Below are positions 1 through 11,222 of a DNA stretch of 64,000 bases, one piece after another. A program made the position numbers and the translations under genes. The notes beneath the pieces were generated by a model. That model was given only the letters and a program-made list of their open reading frames with translations, was not told where the DNA came from and made no database searches. Source of the DNA: Tetragonia tetragonoides (Eukaryota; Streptophyta; Magnoliopsida; Caryophyllales; Aizoaceae); assembly GCA_038025085.1 (NCBI GenBank), contig CM076141.1:15440001-15504000 (forward strand), read 5' to 3'. Positions within the stretch are counted from its first letter, which is position 1, and each line of letters starts with the position of its first letter.

Positions 1-397
1 ACATGCAATTAAACATTCAGTGCTTTCTGTTGATTTCTTTTGATGGGCAAGGGCATAACATCTTCTCTAATCAGAATAAATACAAAGAAAATGAAGTATC
101 TTACCTTTTAAAGTTGGTCTCAGTATCATCATCTTCTGCTTCAACCTTGACAATTTTACTGAGGTGCTCTATACAGCTCCCAAGTAATTAATATTTTATA
201 TCTAATATTTGTATTGAATTTCACAGGTTGACCTGACATGAAAATAATTCATCCTATCATAGGATTCATAGCCATTCTATCCCCCCTTAAAACATTTAAG
301 TGTTTATTGCACGTAAGAAGGGTGGTAGTGACTGAATATGCTTATGATGTGATTATTGATGTGATAAGTATTCACAAGAGGATTAACTTTCATAGAA

Positions 398-535
398 AAT
401 AGGGTTAACATTTTATATTAATAGGGTCACCCTTTTATATTAACAGGGTTAACTTTCCATGCTTTGGCTAATTCAATCTTTGCCTTGTGTTTCAGTTTTT
501 TCTCCTTTAACTTTTTATATTAATAGGGTTTTCCT
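398..535. repeat. GGGTTAAC repeats, inverted relative to 4.2 kb
   Basis: Several units of the form ATATTAATAGGGTTAAC or ATATTAATAGGGTCACCC lie here. The core is the reverse complement of the GTTAACCCT core in the arrays at 4208-4625, 14280-14340 and 15995-16145. Units are diverged and irregularly spaced. Confidence 0.6.
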
Positions 536-1164
536 TTTTCTGATCGCTGGTTTTATAAGTGAATTTGGTGTGTATATCACTTAATTTTAACTTGGTTATG
601 AATCGCTGGTTATTGCTTAGCTTTAGTAAACTTTTACGCGTAGACTTTGTTGTGGGTTATGACATTGGACTTTTCAATGTAAATCATTAGATGTGAACAC
701 GATTTTGACGAGCCTTCCAAAACTAGCGATAGATTTGATGATCCGTTTAGCTTACCATGTGTATGTGTGTTGCAGGATCATTTGTTTGACTTATACGATA
801 GTCAATCTGATCCAAAACTAAAACGTAAGACAAAGATTGAATTAGCCAAAGCATGGAAAGAGTGGCTTGAGTGTAACGCTGCTTTTTCTGACATTGCTCG
901 TGTAGACATGGTAAGAGTTGGAGCTCTATTTTTGTAAATAAATGTAAATACCCTCATCTATTTGCTATATGTATCTCATTCATTTGTTAAATTTTGACGA
1001 TTTTCCTTCCAATGTGCGAATGTGACTATGCCCTTTGCGTGATCAACTTGAAGAAACAAAAGATCGAGTATTTGGACAATGTGAAGCATAAAGACATTTC
1101 TAAATTTAGAGATATGTGTATTGAGTTGGCAAATTTTGTTATTTAGTGCTCTTTTCTTTTTTTA

Positions 1165-1463
1165 GTGCTTGTTGTTGTTGCTGATGTTGTTTTAGCTTCA
1201 TTCTGCTTTTTCTGGTGCCCTATTGGTGTATAATGGAATATTAACTTGAGATGTTGTTGTTTTGTTACTTGCTTCTGCATGCTGCTGTTGTCTTGTTGCT
1301 TGCTGTTGTTGTCTTGCTTCCGTTGTCTGTTGTTTGCAGTTTGTCTTGTCGGTTGCTTCTGCTGTTGACTTGTGCTTTGTTTTCTAGGCCCAACAAATGA
1401 GCATATTTTTGCGAAAAGGCAATAAACACCCTAAAGCAGCTGAGATTTCAAAGTATACATTTT
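1165..1463 (+). repeat. Duplicated intron/exon segment, copy A
   Basis: This segment matches 2824-3188: a TTG/CTG-rich intron end, a splice-acceptor-like TTTTCTAG and the exon start encoding AQQMSIFLRKGNK. In this copy the match stops after KYTF and the frame closes about seven codons later. It is a partial, probably non-functional duplicate of the last exon of the ULP1-like gene. Confidence 0.75.
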
Positions 1464-1489
1464 ATTTAGGAGAGCTAAGTTGTTGATTA

Positions 1490-2823
1490 ACCTCTAGAAG
1501 AAATCTATTTGGCTTGAACATAATTTTAATCTCAGTTCGTAAAATAGTTGTGGAAAGCTGTAAATTTACAAGCAATAACAATAAATATGCTCCTTTTTCA
1601 TCGTAACAAGGAATAAAATTCTCTAGTGTTGCTTCTTTGCCGTGTAAGACTACCGTTAGCTTTGTTCCGCGTCCACCCGCCAGGTTAGGGTTCAACTCAA
1701 TTTCTTTATTTTTTTTAAAAAAAATTTCTACTGAATGAAATGTTGAGTTCGAATTGAATTTCCAATAATTAAATTTATGTTGTTAAATGTTTTTGGGTCG
1801 AATTGAGTTAGCTGTTGTTGGATGTTATGTAGAATATTTGGTTGGGTGGAAATAACTTCAATGAATTTCAACCAATTGAACGAAGGGTGGGGGAGGCATA
1901 AATGGGTTGTTTATCTGCTTTTTTTGTTTTCCTTCTTCTTTAATATTTGTTGCTCTTCAAAGTCATGAACTTGGCTGGAGAGCATTATACTATCCCTATA
2001 GGATTTTGATAGCTGTATGCAATAACTTAGGTGTCAAATTTTGTTAAATAGTGGGCTAATTCACCTAGAGTTCTTCCCCTGAATGTTCTCAAGCCTTCAT
2101 TTAACTTCAAATGGGTTTTCTCTTCCCTTTGTTTTAAGTTTTGTTGGGAGTACGAAGAGGAGCTCGAATTAGATTCAATACAACCTCCTAGTTTATGGGT
2201 AGGGTCATTTAATGTAGTAAAGGTATTTCCTTTTTGTCAAGGGTGGCCGCCAAACTGTAAGAACTTTGAGTAGATGTGTTTGTAATCTGCATTCATGAAT
2301 GGATGAATGTGGCGACCTGCTTTCTCTTTTAAGATTGACAAATCTGCATTTATCAATTGTAATTTTTCCTATAGTTTGGTGCTCCCTCTGTCTGTGTCAT
2401 GTATCTCAGCAGAGGCACAATGAGGCTATGTTTTCAACATGGGGAAAAAAAGAGCGAGGCTGCTTCGCCGAAGCATCTTAGGCTATGAGATCCTTAGGTT
2501 ACAGGGTACCTACCATGCTAAAATAGTTTTTAGTGGGGATTGCTAGTCTTTTCCTGAAAGTTCCGAGGTTATGAAGTATAAGCCTGCAGATTGTGTAAAT
2601 AGAGGCCTTTTAAGTGTTGAGCTTCAACTTGATCAAGTATCCTTAATTATAGCACAAATATGTGTCTTTATATGTACAAATTCAAATGAAATCAAGCATA
2701 TGACATGTAATCCAACAATATTAAGAATCAAGTGGTCAATATTAAGCTGAAACTTGATAGAAGATTGTAAGTTCATTCCACCCTAATATTGTATAGTAGG
2801 ACTACTTTGACTTCAATGACTTT
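1490..2823. other. Intron-like spacer in the ULP1-like gene
   Basis: AT-rich sequence between the two duplicated segments. I see no coding similarity and no clear mobile-element ends. Confidence 0.4.
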
Positions 2824-3188
2824 TGTGCTTGTTGTTGTTGCTGATGTTGTTGTTGTAGATCTAGATCTGTAGCTAGTTGTTTTTTTTATGTTGTTTTAGC
2901 TTCATTCTGCTTTTTTTTTCTGGTGCCCTATTGGTGTATAATGGATTATGAACTTGAGAAGTTGTTGTTGTCTTGTTACTTGCTTCTGAATGCTGTTGTT
3001 GTCTTGTCTTGTTGCTTGCTGCTATTGTCTTGCTTCTCTTGTTTGCTGTTTGTTGTTTGCTGTTTTGTCTTGTTGGTTGCTTTTGTTGTTGACTTGTGCT
3101 TTGTATTCTAGGCCCAACAAATGAGCATATTTTTGCGAAAAGGCAATAAACACCATAAATCAACTGAGATTTCAAAGTATACATTTGA
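2824..3188 (+). repeat. Duplicated intron/exon segment, copy B
   Basis: Second copy of the segment at 1165-1463, with an extra stretch of about 50 bp near its start (around 2850-2890). Here the exon continues into the DSG-containing part of the ULP1-like domain, so this is the better preserved copy. Confidence 0.75.
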
Positions 3189-4207
3189 GAACGTACCACT
3201 TAAATGGAGCATAATCCCTTCTCTGAAGAATATCGATTCGGGTGTGTACCTCATGGTACACATGAACATGTACCACGGTGACCGCTAATTTTCCCCTGGT
3301 ATTTCAACGGCACTGAAAAGAAATTATTGTCGTGCTCAGTATTGTGCTAGTCTCGTACTAGTCGACATTAATTTGGAGAGAGATATAATTCCAGAAAAGA
3401 TTATTGGTTTCCAATCTAAAAGAGTCGGCTTGGTGAAGAAATTGGCAACGAAAAGGGATGAGAAGAAGAAGATGGGCAAGGATGTGGAGATCATTGCTGT
3501 GAAGAACAAGGAAAAGGGTAAGGAGAAAGCCAAAATCAACAAGAGCAAAGAGAAAGAGATGGAGGATAATGCTACTGTGAGAGTGAGGAAAAGAAGAAAA
3601 TTGGTTCTGATAGAGTGCTGATAGAGTGATAGTAGGCTGATAGAGTGATAGTATTATGCTGTGATTGTAATCTTAAAATTTGTTTTCGACTTTTGAGTCT
3701 TAGTTTTTTTAGTTAATTGCTTTGTTTTATTGTGGCCATAAGGGGAAGGAAAACCAATGTTTCAATGATCAATATTAATTTCCAGATACTTTTGGTGATC
3801 AGTTCTTGTGGGTAAGAAAACCATTTGGCCTTAGTTGCTAGCTATGGAATAAAGTGTTTCTGCTATTGATTACTTTGGAATTGAGAGGCAAAGATTTCCA
3901 GTTCTCTTGCTCATTTTTCTTTTGGTTCAAATAGAGGTCGTTTATGTTGCTCTTTGAGAAACAGAGGTATTTCAGTGGCTGAAGTTTTGTAGTTTTCTGA
4001 GCTGGAGACAGAGCATGACTGAGGGAGGTTACTCTCACATAAACTTCGTTGTGCAACCTTACCCTACTGAGTAAGAGGGTGCATCTAACATCTGTTTCTT
4101 TTTGCTGAGAAACTGAAAGTGACTATGGTTTTCGACAAAAGCTAACTATCATTTGTCTTGAAAGTGACCATGTTCTTTTGCTTATAAGCCATTATTTCAA
4201 TCTAAGT

Positions 4208-4625
4208 CACCCCTATTCTTAACAAAAGTTAACCCCTCTTCTCTAGTAAAGTTAACCCTATTATCAACAAAAGTTAACCCTTGTTATCAACAAAAATCAA
4301 CCCTGTTATCAACAAAAGTGAACCCTGTTATCAACAAAAGTTAACATTCACCCCTGTTCTTAACAAAAGTTAACCATGTTATCCACAAAAGTTAACTCTG
4401 TTATCAACAAAAGCTAACCTTGTTATCAACACCCCTGTTCTTAACAAAAGTTAACCCTGTTATCCACAAAAGTTAACCCTGTTATCAACAAAAGTTAACC
4501 CTGTTATCAAACAAAAATTAACATCCATCCCTGTTCTTAACAAAAGTTAACCATGTTCTCAACAAAAGTTAACCCTGTTCTTAACAAAAGTTAACCCTCT
4601 TAATGATCAAAGTCGACCCTCTTCC
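4208..4625. repeat. 22-bp minisatellite, core AAAAGTTAACCCTGTTATC
   Basis: About 18 to 20 imperfect units of AACAAAAGTTAACCCTGTTA plus TC, with variants TTCTTAAC and TTATCCAC, and a few shorter or longer units containing CATTCACCCC. The array lies between the convergent ULP1-like and FAR1-like genes. Related short arrays occur at about 398-535, 14280-14340 and 15995-16145. Confidence 0.9.
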
Positions 4626-5324
4626 GGAGAAAAAACTTCATTTTGCAATAAAGTAATCAAAACTTATTTACAAGTAATCATTTGTTCCTAAAACAAACAT
4701 GTTCTACCATAATAGTATTCAACTATTAATTACAATTGATCATTTGTTCAAAATGAAACAGAAAAAGGTGCTGAATTCTGAAAACAAGCATAGAATCTTC
4801 AGACTTTACAAGGTTTAAAATCCAATAACCCTCTTCGCATCCAACACTGAGAGAGTCGTAAAGAAGCAATAAGAGAACCATCCTCAAACAAGATCAGCTA
4901 GATCATCACCTAAATCAGTTGCACAAACGAACCAAGTTAGCAGAGATTGAGTACATAAGAGATGTGCTTAGTGGGTAAGTGCTAAGTGATCATCACTACA
5001 TTTCAAGTCTACACCAAGATTTTTATCCCGAAGTGGCAACACCAAGATTTTTATCCCGAAGCAAGTCTACACCTTTTTGTGATGCTTCAGCAGCCTCTAC
5101 TAGAATATAATCAAGTCCAGGACATGCCGCTGATATAGCGATATCATACTTAGATGCATAAAAGACATATCAACAGTGTTAAGATGGATAGAATAGATGA
5201 TGTGTACAACGATGACAATAGCTGATGAAACCAACATATGCAATCCAACACCAGTGACTAATACTGGAAAGCATGAGCCAGGGGGGTAACAAAAAGGAAG
5301 AACCACATTAATCTTTTGCATTGT
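4626..5324. other. Spacer 3' of the FAR1-like pseudogene
   Basis: No coding similarity seen. A short direct repeat, ACACCAAGATTTTTATCCCG, occurs at about 5012 and again at 5040. Confidence 0.4.
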
Positions 5325-5459
5325 TTACAGAATGACAGCAGAAAAACAAAAAACATCGAAAAGAAAGAAAAAAAAAGTGAACCATACTATGTATACTTTG
5401 GAATATAGAAGTAACAGAGGAATGGTATGAGTTACAAAATATTGAATTGCACCTGAGTT

Positions 5460-5912
5460 AGCCGTGGCAGTCACATTTAGAGTACAATTGCGGCTATCAT
5501 GATCTGTGTATTTCAAACATTTCTTGCACTGCCTTGGCTTCTTTTTTTGTTTTTCAATTGAAATGTCCTTTTGTGCTTCTATTCTCTTTCGACTACCCTT
5601 GTTATTAGATTTCTTTAGATTTCCAATGGTGACCTTTTTTGGAGCGGTGCACCCAAGAAAATACTCCATCTCTTGTGCCTTTGTTTGTGGTTTCTGGGTA
5701 CTCCTCTTAGTCACCAACTCGCCACTGAAAGCTCGCATCCTTTGCACAAGTTCTTTAAGATCTTCCAAATCTGATTCAGCAAGGCCAACACGGTTATATA
5801 TCTCATTCCATGCTTCACCCAAGAGCATTTTCCTTTCATCCAACCTCGCACATTCTTCTAACAAGATTCCCTCTATGTCAAAGATCGGCTTCTTCATTGC
5901 CTCTGTTGTCCA
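5460..5912 (-). pseudogene. FAR1-like: C-terminal segment
   Basis: In frame with the preceding segment after the TGA. It encodes a helical Glu/Leu-rich region (LEDLKELVQRM) and a basic region (KKSNNKGSRKR). A zinc-knuckle-like CKKCLKYTDHDSRNC follows, as in FRS C-termini. After CTLN the frame runs on to 5325 without family resemblance. A possible donor (CTCAG|GTGCAA, near 5453) suggests a further intron. Confidence 0.6.
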
Positions 5913-6365
5913 TCAGTTCTTTATGTAACAAGTTGGCAGCTCTTCCACGCATTTGGTTTTATACACCCAAAGGAAATGTCGACATAACATCCCCATTCTT
6001 CCAAACAACTTACAGGAGCAGCTCACTTCGACATTTTTGGCATTGTAGATCACTTCAAAGTTCTTTTCCTTGGACAAATCATTCACATGGTATATCTCAG
6101 TGTTCTCTTCTCTCTTCATGTGATAAAACTCACACAGAGAGCAAGCATCATCAAGAGCAGTTTGAAACACCTTGCACATGGTGTGCGTATACACACTCGA
6201 TGCATGGCTTTCTATATCGAGATGAGTCTTGAGTGGTAAGGATGAATTTTTGGAGTTGGTATTAAACTTTGATTGTCCATGTCTCTGGGCATCCATTGCG
6301 CTTTCATAGCGCATTAGGAACTCAAGTAGGGTGATGTGCTCATTAGTGAAAATATTGAAAAAGTT
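5913..6365 (-). pseudogene. FAR1-like: SWIM zinc-finger segment
   Basis: Continues the gene past the LTR element: TLLEFLMRYESAMDAQR, typical of FAR1 relatives, then the SWIM finger CSCKLFGRMGMLCRH with C-x-C and C-x-H ligands, then LPTCYIKN. A TGA follows, and the same frame goes on as WTTEAMKKPIFD. A CGA-to-TGA transition would explain the stop. Confidence 0.85.
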
Positions 6366-6370
6366 GTTTT

Positions 6371-7286
6371 TGATATAACCAAAATATCGAGGGTCGAGCT
6401 ATCGACCCCCGTCCTAGCTACGCCAGAAGAGTCCTGACCTTTAGCAGAGCCAGGATCATCGACAACTCTAAAAAGGCATTTCTTCATCTCGAGGGGCAAC
6501 CCCTGATCGAGGGTTCCCCCGCCCGCTGCTCAACATCACCAACAGACCCGGGAAGATCTACCTCAACTACCAGTCTCGTACCGACCCAAGGACTACAATT
6601 ATGCTCTGGCTCGACTACGAGGGTCGGCTCAGCCATGAATTGACCCTTAGGCTTTCTGTACGCTCAACCCCGACGCCAACCCTTGTACTATGCGAATATT
6701 CCTACAGAGATTCGGATGACTACCTTGGCGCCCACGCTCTCTAAGCCCCAAGGACAGAAGTGACGACATCAATTGTACGAACTCCTACATGGAATCATCC
6801 CAAGCGATCGTAACACAACTCACGTGACCACCTCCTCTAAGCCAACTTAGAGAGGGACGTACGTACAGGGCTACGTGTCCACTGTTCATTCGACCAAGCT
6901 AGCCGACTTTTGCCCTATAAATACCTGCGCGGAAATCAATGCAAAGGTAAGGTCATTCCATTGAGGGAATATTCACGCTGTCTGACATTGAGCTCTGACA
7001 TTCCGCCTTTCAACTCTGATTCCCATAAATTGATGCTCAAACAAATCCTCACCTCATTACTCCAAATATACCTACCTGTACAAAAGTACCTCTCGTACAG
7101 ATCTCCATTTACTAACTTAAGCATCGGAGGGGTCTTCTCGGGTCGACCCCCCGAGCTAGTTCACCTTTGCTTGTCTTGTGCAAGTAGCAGTGGAGAGGGC
7201 CAGGGAAACAGACAAACAGCCCCCGCTCGCACATCTCGATCCCAACATATTCCCAGTGTTCGGCCCCCTTCAAATCGGGCGAAACA
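6371..7286 (+). repeat. 5' LTR of the Tat-like element
   Basis: Starts TGATATAACC and ends GGGCGAAACA (TG...CA). It aligns over its length with 11223-12135. It contains a TATAAATA box at 6916-6923, the likely promoter for sense transcription. Confidence 0.95.
6916..6923 (+). promoter_or_regulatory. TATA box in the 5' LTR
   Basis: CCCTATAAATACC, kept in the 3' LTR at 11768-11775. Its conservation in both LTRs and its mid-LTR position fit the U3/R promoter. Confidence 0.7.
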
Positions 7287-7288
7287 TT

Positions 7289-7306
7289 TGGCGCCGTCTG
7301 TGGGGA
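7289..7306 (+). other. Primer-binding site
   Basis: TGGCGCCGTCTGTGGGGA begins two bases after the 5' LTR. It has the TGG start expected for pairing with a tRNA 3' CCA. Tat-group elements have been reported to use tRNA-Arg; I cannot confirm the tRNA here. Confidence 0.8.
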
Positions 7307-7322
7307 AGGTGTATGGTTTTGC

Positions 7323-9480
7323 ATGAGTGAGCGGCCAGAAACCCCAGATTCAATCGAACTCCTTGACCTAATAACTACAAAATTGCTTACACCCCCATAT
7401 CTACGCAAGAAACACACAACAGTTAACATGGAAGCTATCCCGGATCTCGAGGGATCACAATATTCTGATGAGAACGAGAGCCAAACCTTTGGAAATCCCG
7501 AATCCCCTGTAACTCGGGGGGAACTACAGCAGATCATGGGGGAATTACAAGATACGGTGTAGGAAACTCTTGAGTGTCTGGTGGAAGGGTTGAGGCCTCC
7601 TAAAAATCGGGAAAAGGGGGAAACTTCGAGGGGAGGGAGCAGAGTTCCATCAGAGACCAGGGGTCCTCCCCCTCCTCCGCGACCCGAACCATCTCCGTCT
7701 CTAACAACTAGGTCCATGAGGGACAGCTGGTCCACTCGTAGCACGGGCGGATCCAAAGAACGCAAAACATATCGAGGGAAACCCTTGAATCGCCCGACTA
7801 ACTCGGACGACTTGAGGAAATTCCTCGAGAAAAAGAGAACGGAGAAAGAGGTCAGCAAGTACGGAGCCGACCTTAGGGGTATTATTCTCAAAAGGGAGGA
7901 AGCCCGGCGAGCGGAAGAACAACAGCTCCAAGAGCTATACCAACTCTATGAAAAAGAGAAACAAAAAGGGTCGAGTCAGACTCAGGAAGACCTTCGCAAT
8001 ATCATTGAATACCGAGAGGCTGAACGCCAAATCGAAGAGTAGAAATTGAAAGAGTTGAATCAAAGATATGCGAATGAACGAAAATGGGATCAGGAACTCC
8101 TCACGGGGTTCAGTCCACCTCAAATTAACACAATCTTGCAGCCGTAGATACTCCAAATCCCGAGCCCCACCACCATGGGGAACGTTGGGGTATCTAATAC
8201 CTTAGCAAACTTGGGGAGTGAAACACCAGCTGTAGGATTAACTCCGTTCAGCGACGAGATCATGGCGGCTCCAATGCCATCCAAATTAAAACCAATGGCG
8301 GACAAGTATGAGGTCCCCCCAGAACCCACAAGATCACATCATGGCTTATAGAGCGACCATGATGAACCAAACTCTAAGTGATGCGGCGCTGTGTAGAAAT
8401 TTTCCAATGACTCTGAAGGGGCTTGCCATCCGATGGTATGCCTCACTTGCCCCTAAAAGTATCTACTCTTGGGCTCAGATGGAAAAAAGCTTCAAGAATC
8501 ACTTCGCGGCACACATCTAGCAGAGAAAGACCACGAAACACCTCTACAAACTAAAACAGGACAAGAAAGAGGGCTTCAAAGATTATCTTGCTCGATTCAA
8601 TGCAGAAACCCTCAAAACTGATGACCTGGACGAAAGGCTCGCCAGCGCGGCCTTTGTGTCAGGGTTAACCGAGGGGTCGCACTTCAAGTTCGAGATAAAT
8701 TTGAAGCGAGAGGAAAAAGGATTCCTAACCCTGCCAGAGGTTAGACGATTCACCGTGGCATATGCCAACTCACAGGAACAGTCGGGACGTTATACTCCGG
8801 GAAATGGGAAGACAGACCCAAAGCTCGAGGCTAAGTCGAGTAAAAATACTAAAAGCGACAAAGGCAAGCGACCAGCAGAAGCACTTGATGTGTCCAGGGG
8901 GCCTCCTAAAAGAAGTGACTGGAGGATGACTGACCCTTCAGATGATCAGTGGCCGTTCAGTGTTGACCAACAAACCATCTTCAACAAGATGGATCTAAAA
9001 CTGCTCGACATCCCGCCTCCCATTGTTAGGGATCTCTCTGAGAGAAACTCAAAGCTTCGATGCGCATACCATGACGATGTGGGGCATACGACCCACGACT
9101 GTCAGAGGCTGGTAAAAAACCTTGAGAAACTAGCTGAGGAAGGAAAGTTGAAGCAGTTCCTCACAAAGAAAAATGTCTACAAAAAACCCAAGGTGACGAC
9201 GGCTGTGGAAGACGAAGAGTCGGAAGAGGATGATATGACCAACGTCGTTAAAATGATCTATGGTGGCCTAGGTGGAGGAGGGTCGACCAAAAAGCAACGA
9301 CAGGATCATTATCGCAGTGCTGAACAAATAATGGTTGTGGGGGTTCCCCTCATAGGCAAGATCCCACCTGTAACCTTCGATGAGCGTGATGCCCGAGCAA
9401 TGAATCATCCACATGACGATCCACTGGTCGTAACTCTTAAGATCACAGGCTTACTCACCGAGGGAGTCCTCATTGATTGA
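7323..9480 (+). pseudogene. gag region of the Tat-like element, degenerate
   Basis: Encodes a Gag with an N-terminal Pro/Glu/Arg-rich part (7323-8042) and a Retrotrans_gag-type core (about 8330-8800, with LKGLAIRWYASL and FKDYLARFNAET). After that come a Cys/His-containing stretch (CAYHDDVGHTTHDC) and the start of an aspartic protease. Stops at 7560-7562 (TAG), 8040-8042 (TAG) and 8518-8520 (TAG) and a frame change between about 8040 and 8308 interrupt it. The reading ends at GVLID, exactly where the protease active site would begin. It is not translatable as one protein. Confidence 0.85.
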
Positions 9481-9595
9481 GTTTGGTTCACATCACAGGC
9501 TCCGACCATCATCACAGGCTCCCATCATGTGGATCGTCAAGATCACAGGCTTACTCTCCGACTTGTTGGGACAAATAAAGACATCCCCGGAGGCA
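9481..9595. other. Rearranged junction replacing pol
   Basis: Directly after the truncated protease start, short pieces of the preceding 70 bases recur in scrambled order: ATCACAGGCT appears several times, and CATGTGGATCGTC is an inverted copy of GACGATCCAC at about 9415. Antisense-gene sequence follows. It looks like the scar of the deletion that removed pol. Confidence 0.7.
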
Positions 9596-10931
9596 GGTGA
9601 TATCGCACCACAAGCGATTTGATATCCTCAACCCACCTGCCAGCCCAAACCGATCGTTTCAAATGAATAGGGACAGCATCGGCTTTTTTCCCTTGCTTCG
9701 ATCCCCCATCCACGGGATCCTCCTCCATATGTTTCAGGCCTGGCTCTATCTCGACGCCTTCCTGATCAGCCTGTTCCACATCCTCCAAAGGCACGGAAGT
9801 CGGTGAACTCTCCCTCCTACTGGACCTCGACTTCCTCTTCTTCTGCTTCTTCTTTTTCCTCTCCTTCTTCTCCTCTGAAGAAGGGGGAGGAACATCTTCA
9901 TCCTCAACTGGAGAAAAATCCTCGACCCTGATCTCACCGCTCTCCAAAGACTCTTGAGAGGCCTCAGCCTCTTCATGTTCCGACCCAACAGGCTTGGGCG
10001 TGCCACCAGGCGAGCCAGAAGTACTAGCTACATGATCAATAGACCTGGTCAACCGATTAGATGAAGATTTGGGTAAAACACCTGAAGCACTGGCTTGACC
10101 TGCCGTTTGCCCCGAATAACTTCTCTCTCTATACTACCTACAAAATAAGCAAATGAAGAAGGTCAAAATGGGCAACAGAAGTTTGGCAAAAATACAAAGA
10201 AAACTACTCAAAGGATAAAAAACATACTTCATTATATGAGGGCAGACAAGCCGATCTCCTATCAGCTCAAAGTCACTCATGGGAGAGGAGCAGTCAAGAC
10301 CCCCTCTTCCCGAACGGCAAGTTTTTTTAGTACGAGCCCTGGACATTTCGTCTTCGTCTCCCTGCATGGGAGAGACAGAGCGTAAGGGTTTGACCCCATC
10401 TAAAACACGGATCTCTCCCAATGCTTCACTCATTTGAAAGACATTCAACACATCTTGTTTGAAGCCTCATGGAATGTCGGGGTCCGACAGAATCCTGGCA
10501 TACCAAGACTCCTCCCGAAGCTGGAACGGAGTGACCCAATCCGGAAGAAGCAATTCGTCCGGGCTCGACCACTCAAAACCCGGACGAAACTCAGAAAAAG
10601 GAAACCCCAGCGGAATCGGGGGAACTGGGTCATTCGAAGGATGAGGGCAACACTCCTCATACGACGGCCCAGGCCCCTGACGAGACGAACCTCAACCGGA
10701 ACTTTCGGGGAAAGATCCCCAGGTCCCTGGTCGAGATGCCTCGGGCGAGCTATCCCGACGATACACCAATAGGCGAAGACATCGACATGAAAATAAAACA
10801 AATAAATGCAAGCAAGAAAAGTACCAAGAGAAAAACGGTGTACCTTGTGGAAAGGTGGAAGGCGAATCTACAACGATAGATCGAACAGACAGTAATGAAT
10901 CAACAGAAGAGTGGTGAGAAATTTCGGACAC
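9543..10931 (-). CDS. Antisense gene of the Tat-like element (aORF), degenerate
   Basis: Reads opposite to gag, in the place where Tat-group elements carry an extra antisense gene. A TATAAATAG box lies at 11004-10996, about 65 bases before the ATG at 10931-10929. A first exon of about 29 codons ends near CCACAAG|GTACAC, a plausible donor. Further coding-like stretches lie at about 10760-10480 and 10450-10230, and a Lys/Arg/Glu-rich stretch (KKERKKKKQKKRKS) near 9890-9810. Stops interrupt the middle, so this copy is probably dead. Function is unknown; the basic region could bind nucleic acid or act as a nuclear signal. Confidence 0.5.
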
Positions 10932-10995
10932 CCACTTTCTCTCTCTAAAAACTCAAATGGCAGAAATGAAGAGAGGAAAGAGAGGTTGGCTCTGA

Positions 10996-11004
10996 CTATT
11001 TATA
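10996..11004 (-). promoter_or_regulatory. TATA box of the antisense gene
   Basis: TATAAATAG on the minus strand, in CCGCCTATAAATAGTCAGAG. It is correctly spaced before the antisense ATG at 10931 and lies outside the LTR, which suggests the antisense gene has its own promoter. Confidence 0.55.
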
Positions 11005-11222
11005 GGCGGAGAGACCTAGAAAAGCACAATACCCGCATGACTGACAAGTGGACGGCCCAACTGCGCCCACCGACTATTCATCCCGACAAAAGGGGCCCTT
11101 CCAAAGAAAAAATGGACCCGAAAGCAAAGCCCACTCAACAAAAATCCCGTCAACAGACCAACCACATCTCAGCAGGACTCGATGGGAAATGACTCTCCTC
11201 CTACTAAGATGTGAGGGCAAAA

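Larger units (their letters stand above)
776..3621 (+). pseudogene. ULP1-like (peptidase C48) gene, broken
   Basis: Exon-like blocks on the plus strand resemble a ULP1/SUMO-protease-like domain. Block 1 (776-910) is 45 open codons between a TTGCAG acceptor and an ATG|GTAAGA donor. Block 2 (about 1003-1143) reads FLPM..DYALCVINLKK..IEYLDN, the region that normally carries the catalytic His and Asp. Block 3 (3112-3621) follows a TTCTAG acceptor and carries NIDSGVYLMVHM, where the family has D-C-G. It ends in a Lys/Arg-rich tail of about 80 residues. The His position reads Asp (codon 1024-1026) and the Cys position reads Ser (3238-3240), so protease activity is not expected. An in-frame TAA lies at 3286-3288, and block 2 runs into TAG at 1144-1146. 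ULP1-like domains are known as passengers of plant Mutator-like elements, so this may be transposon cargo. Exon joins are inferred; the family call is fairly secure. Confidence 0.55.

Noticed and set aside
4208..4625. Regular repeats that could suggest a CRISPR array
   Set aside because: Units are contiguous with no unique spacers, and the sequence is from a plant nuclear genome.
7112..7891. A 259-residue minus-strand open frame in the Tat-like element
   Set aside because: It spans the LTR end, the PBS and the start of gag in antisense. It has no recognisable domain, and the plus strand explains the region.
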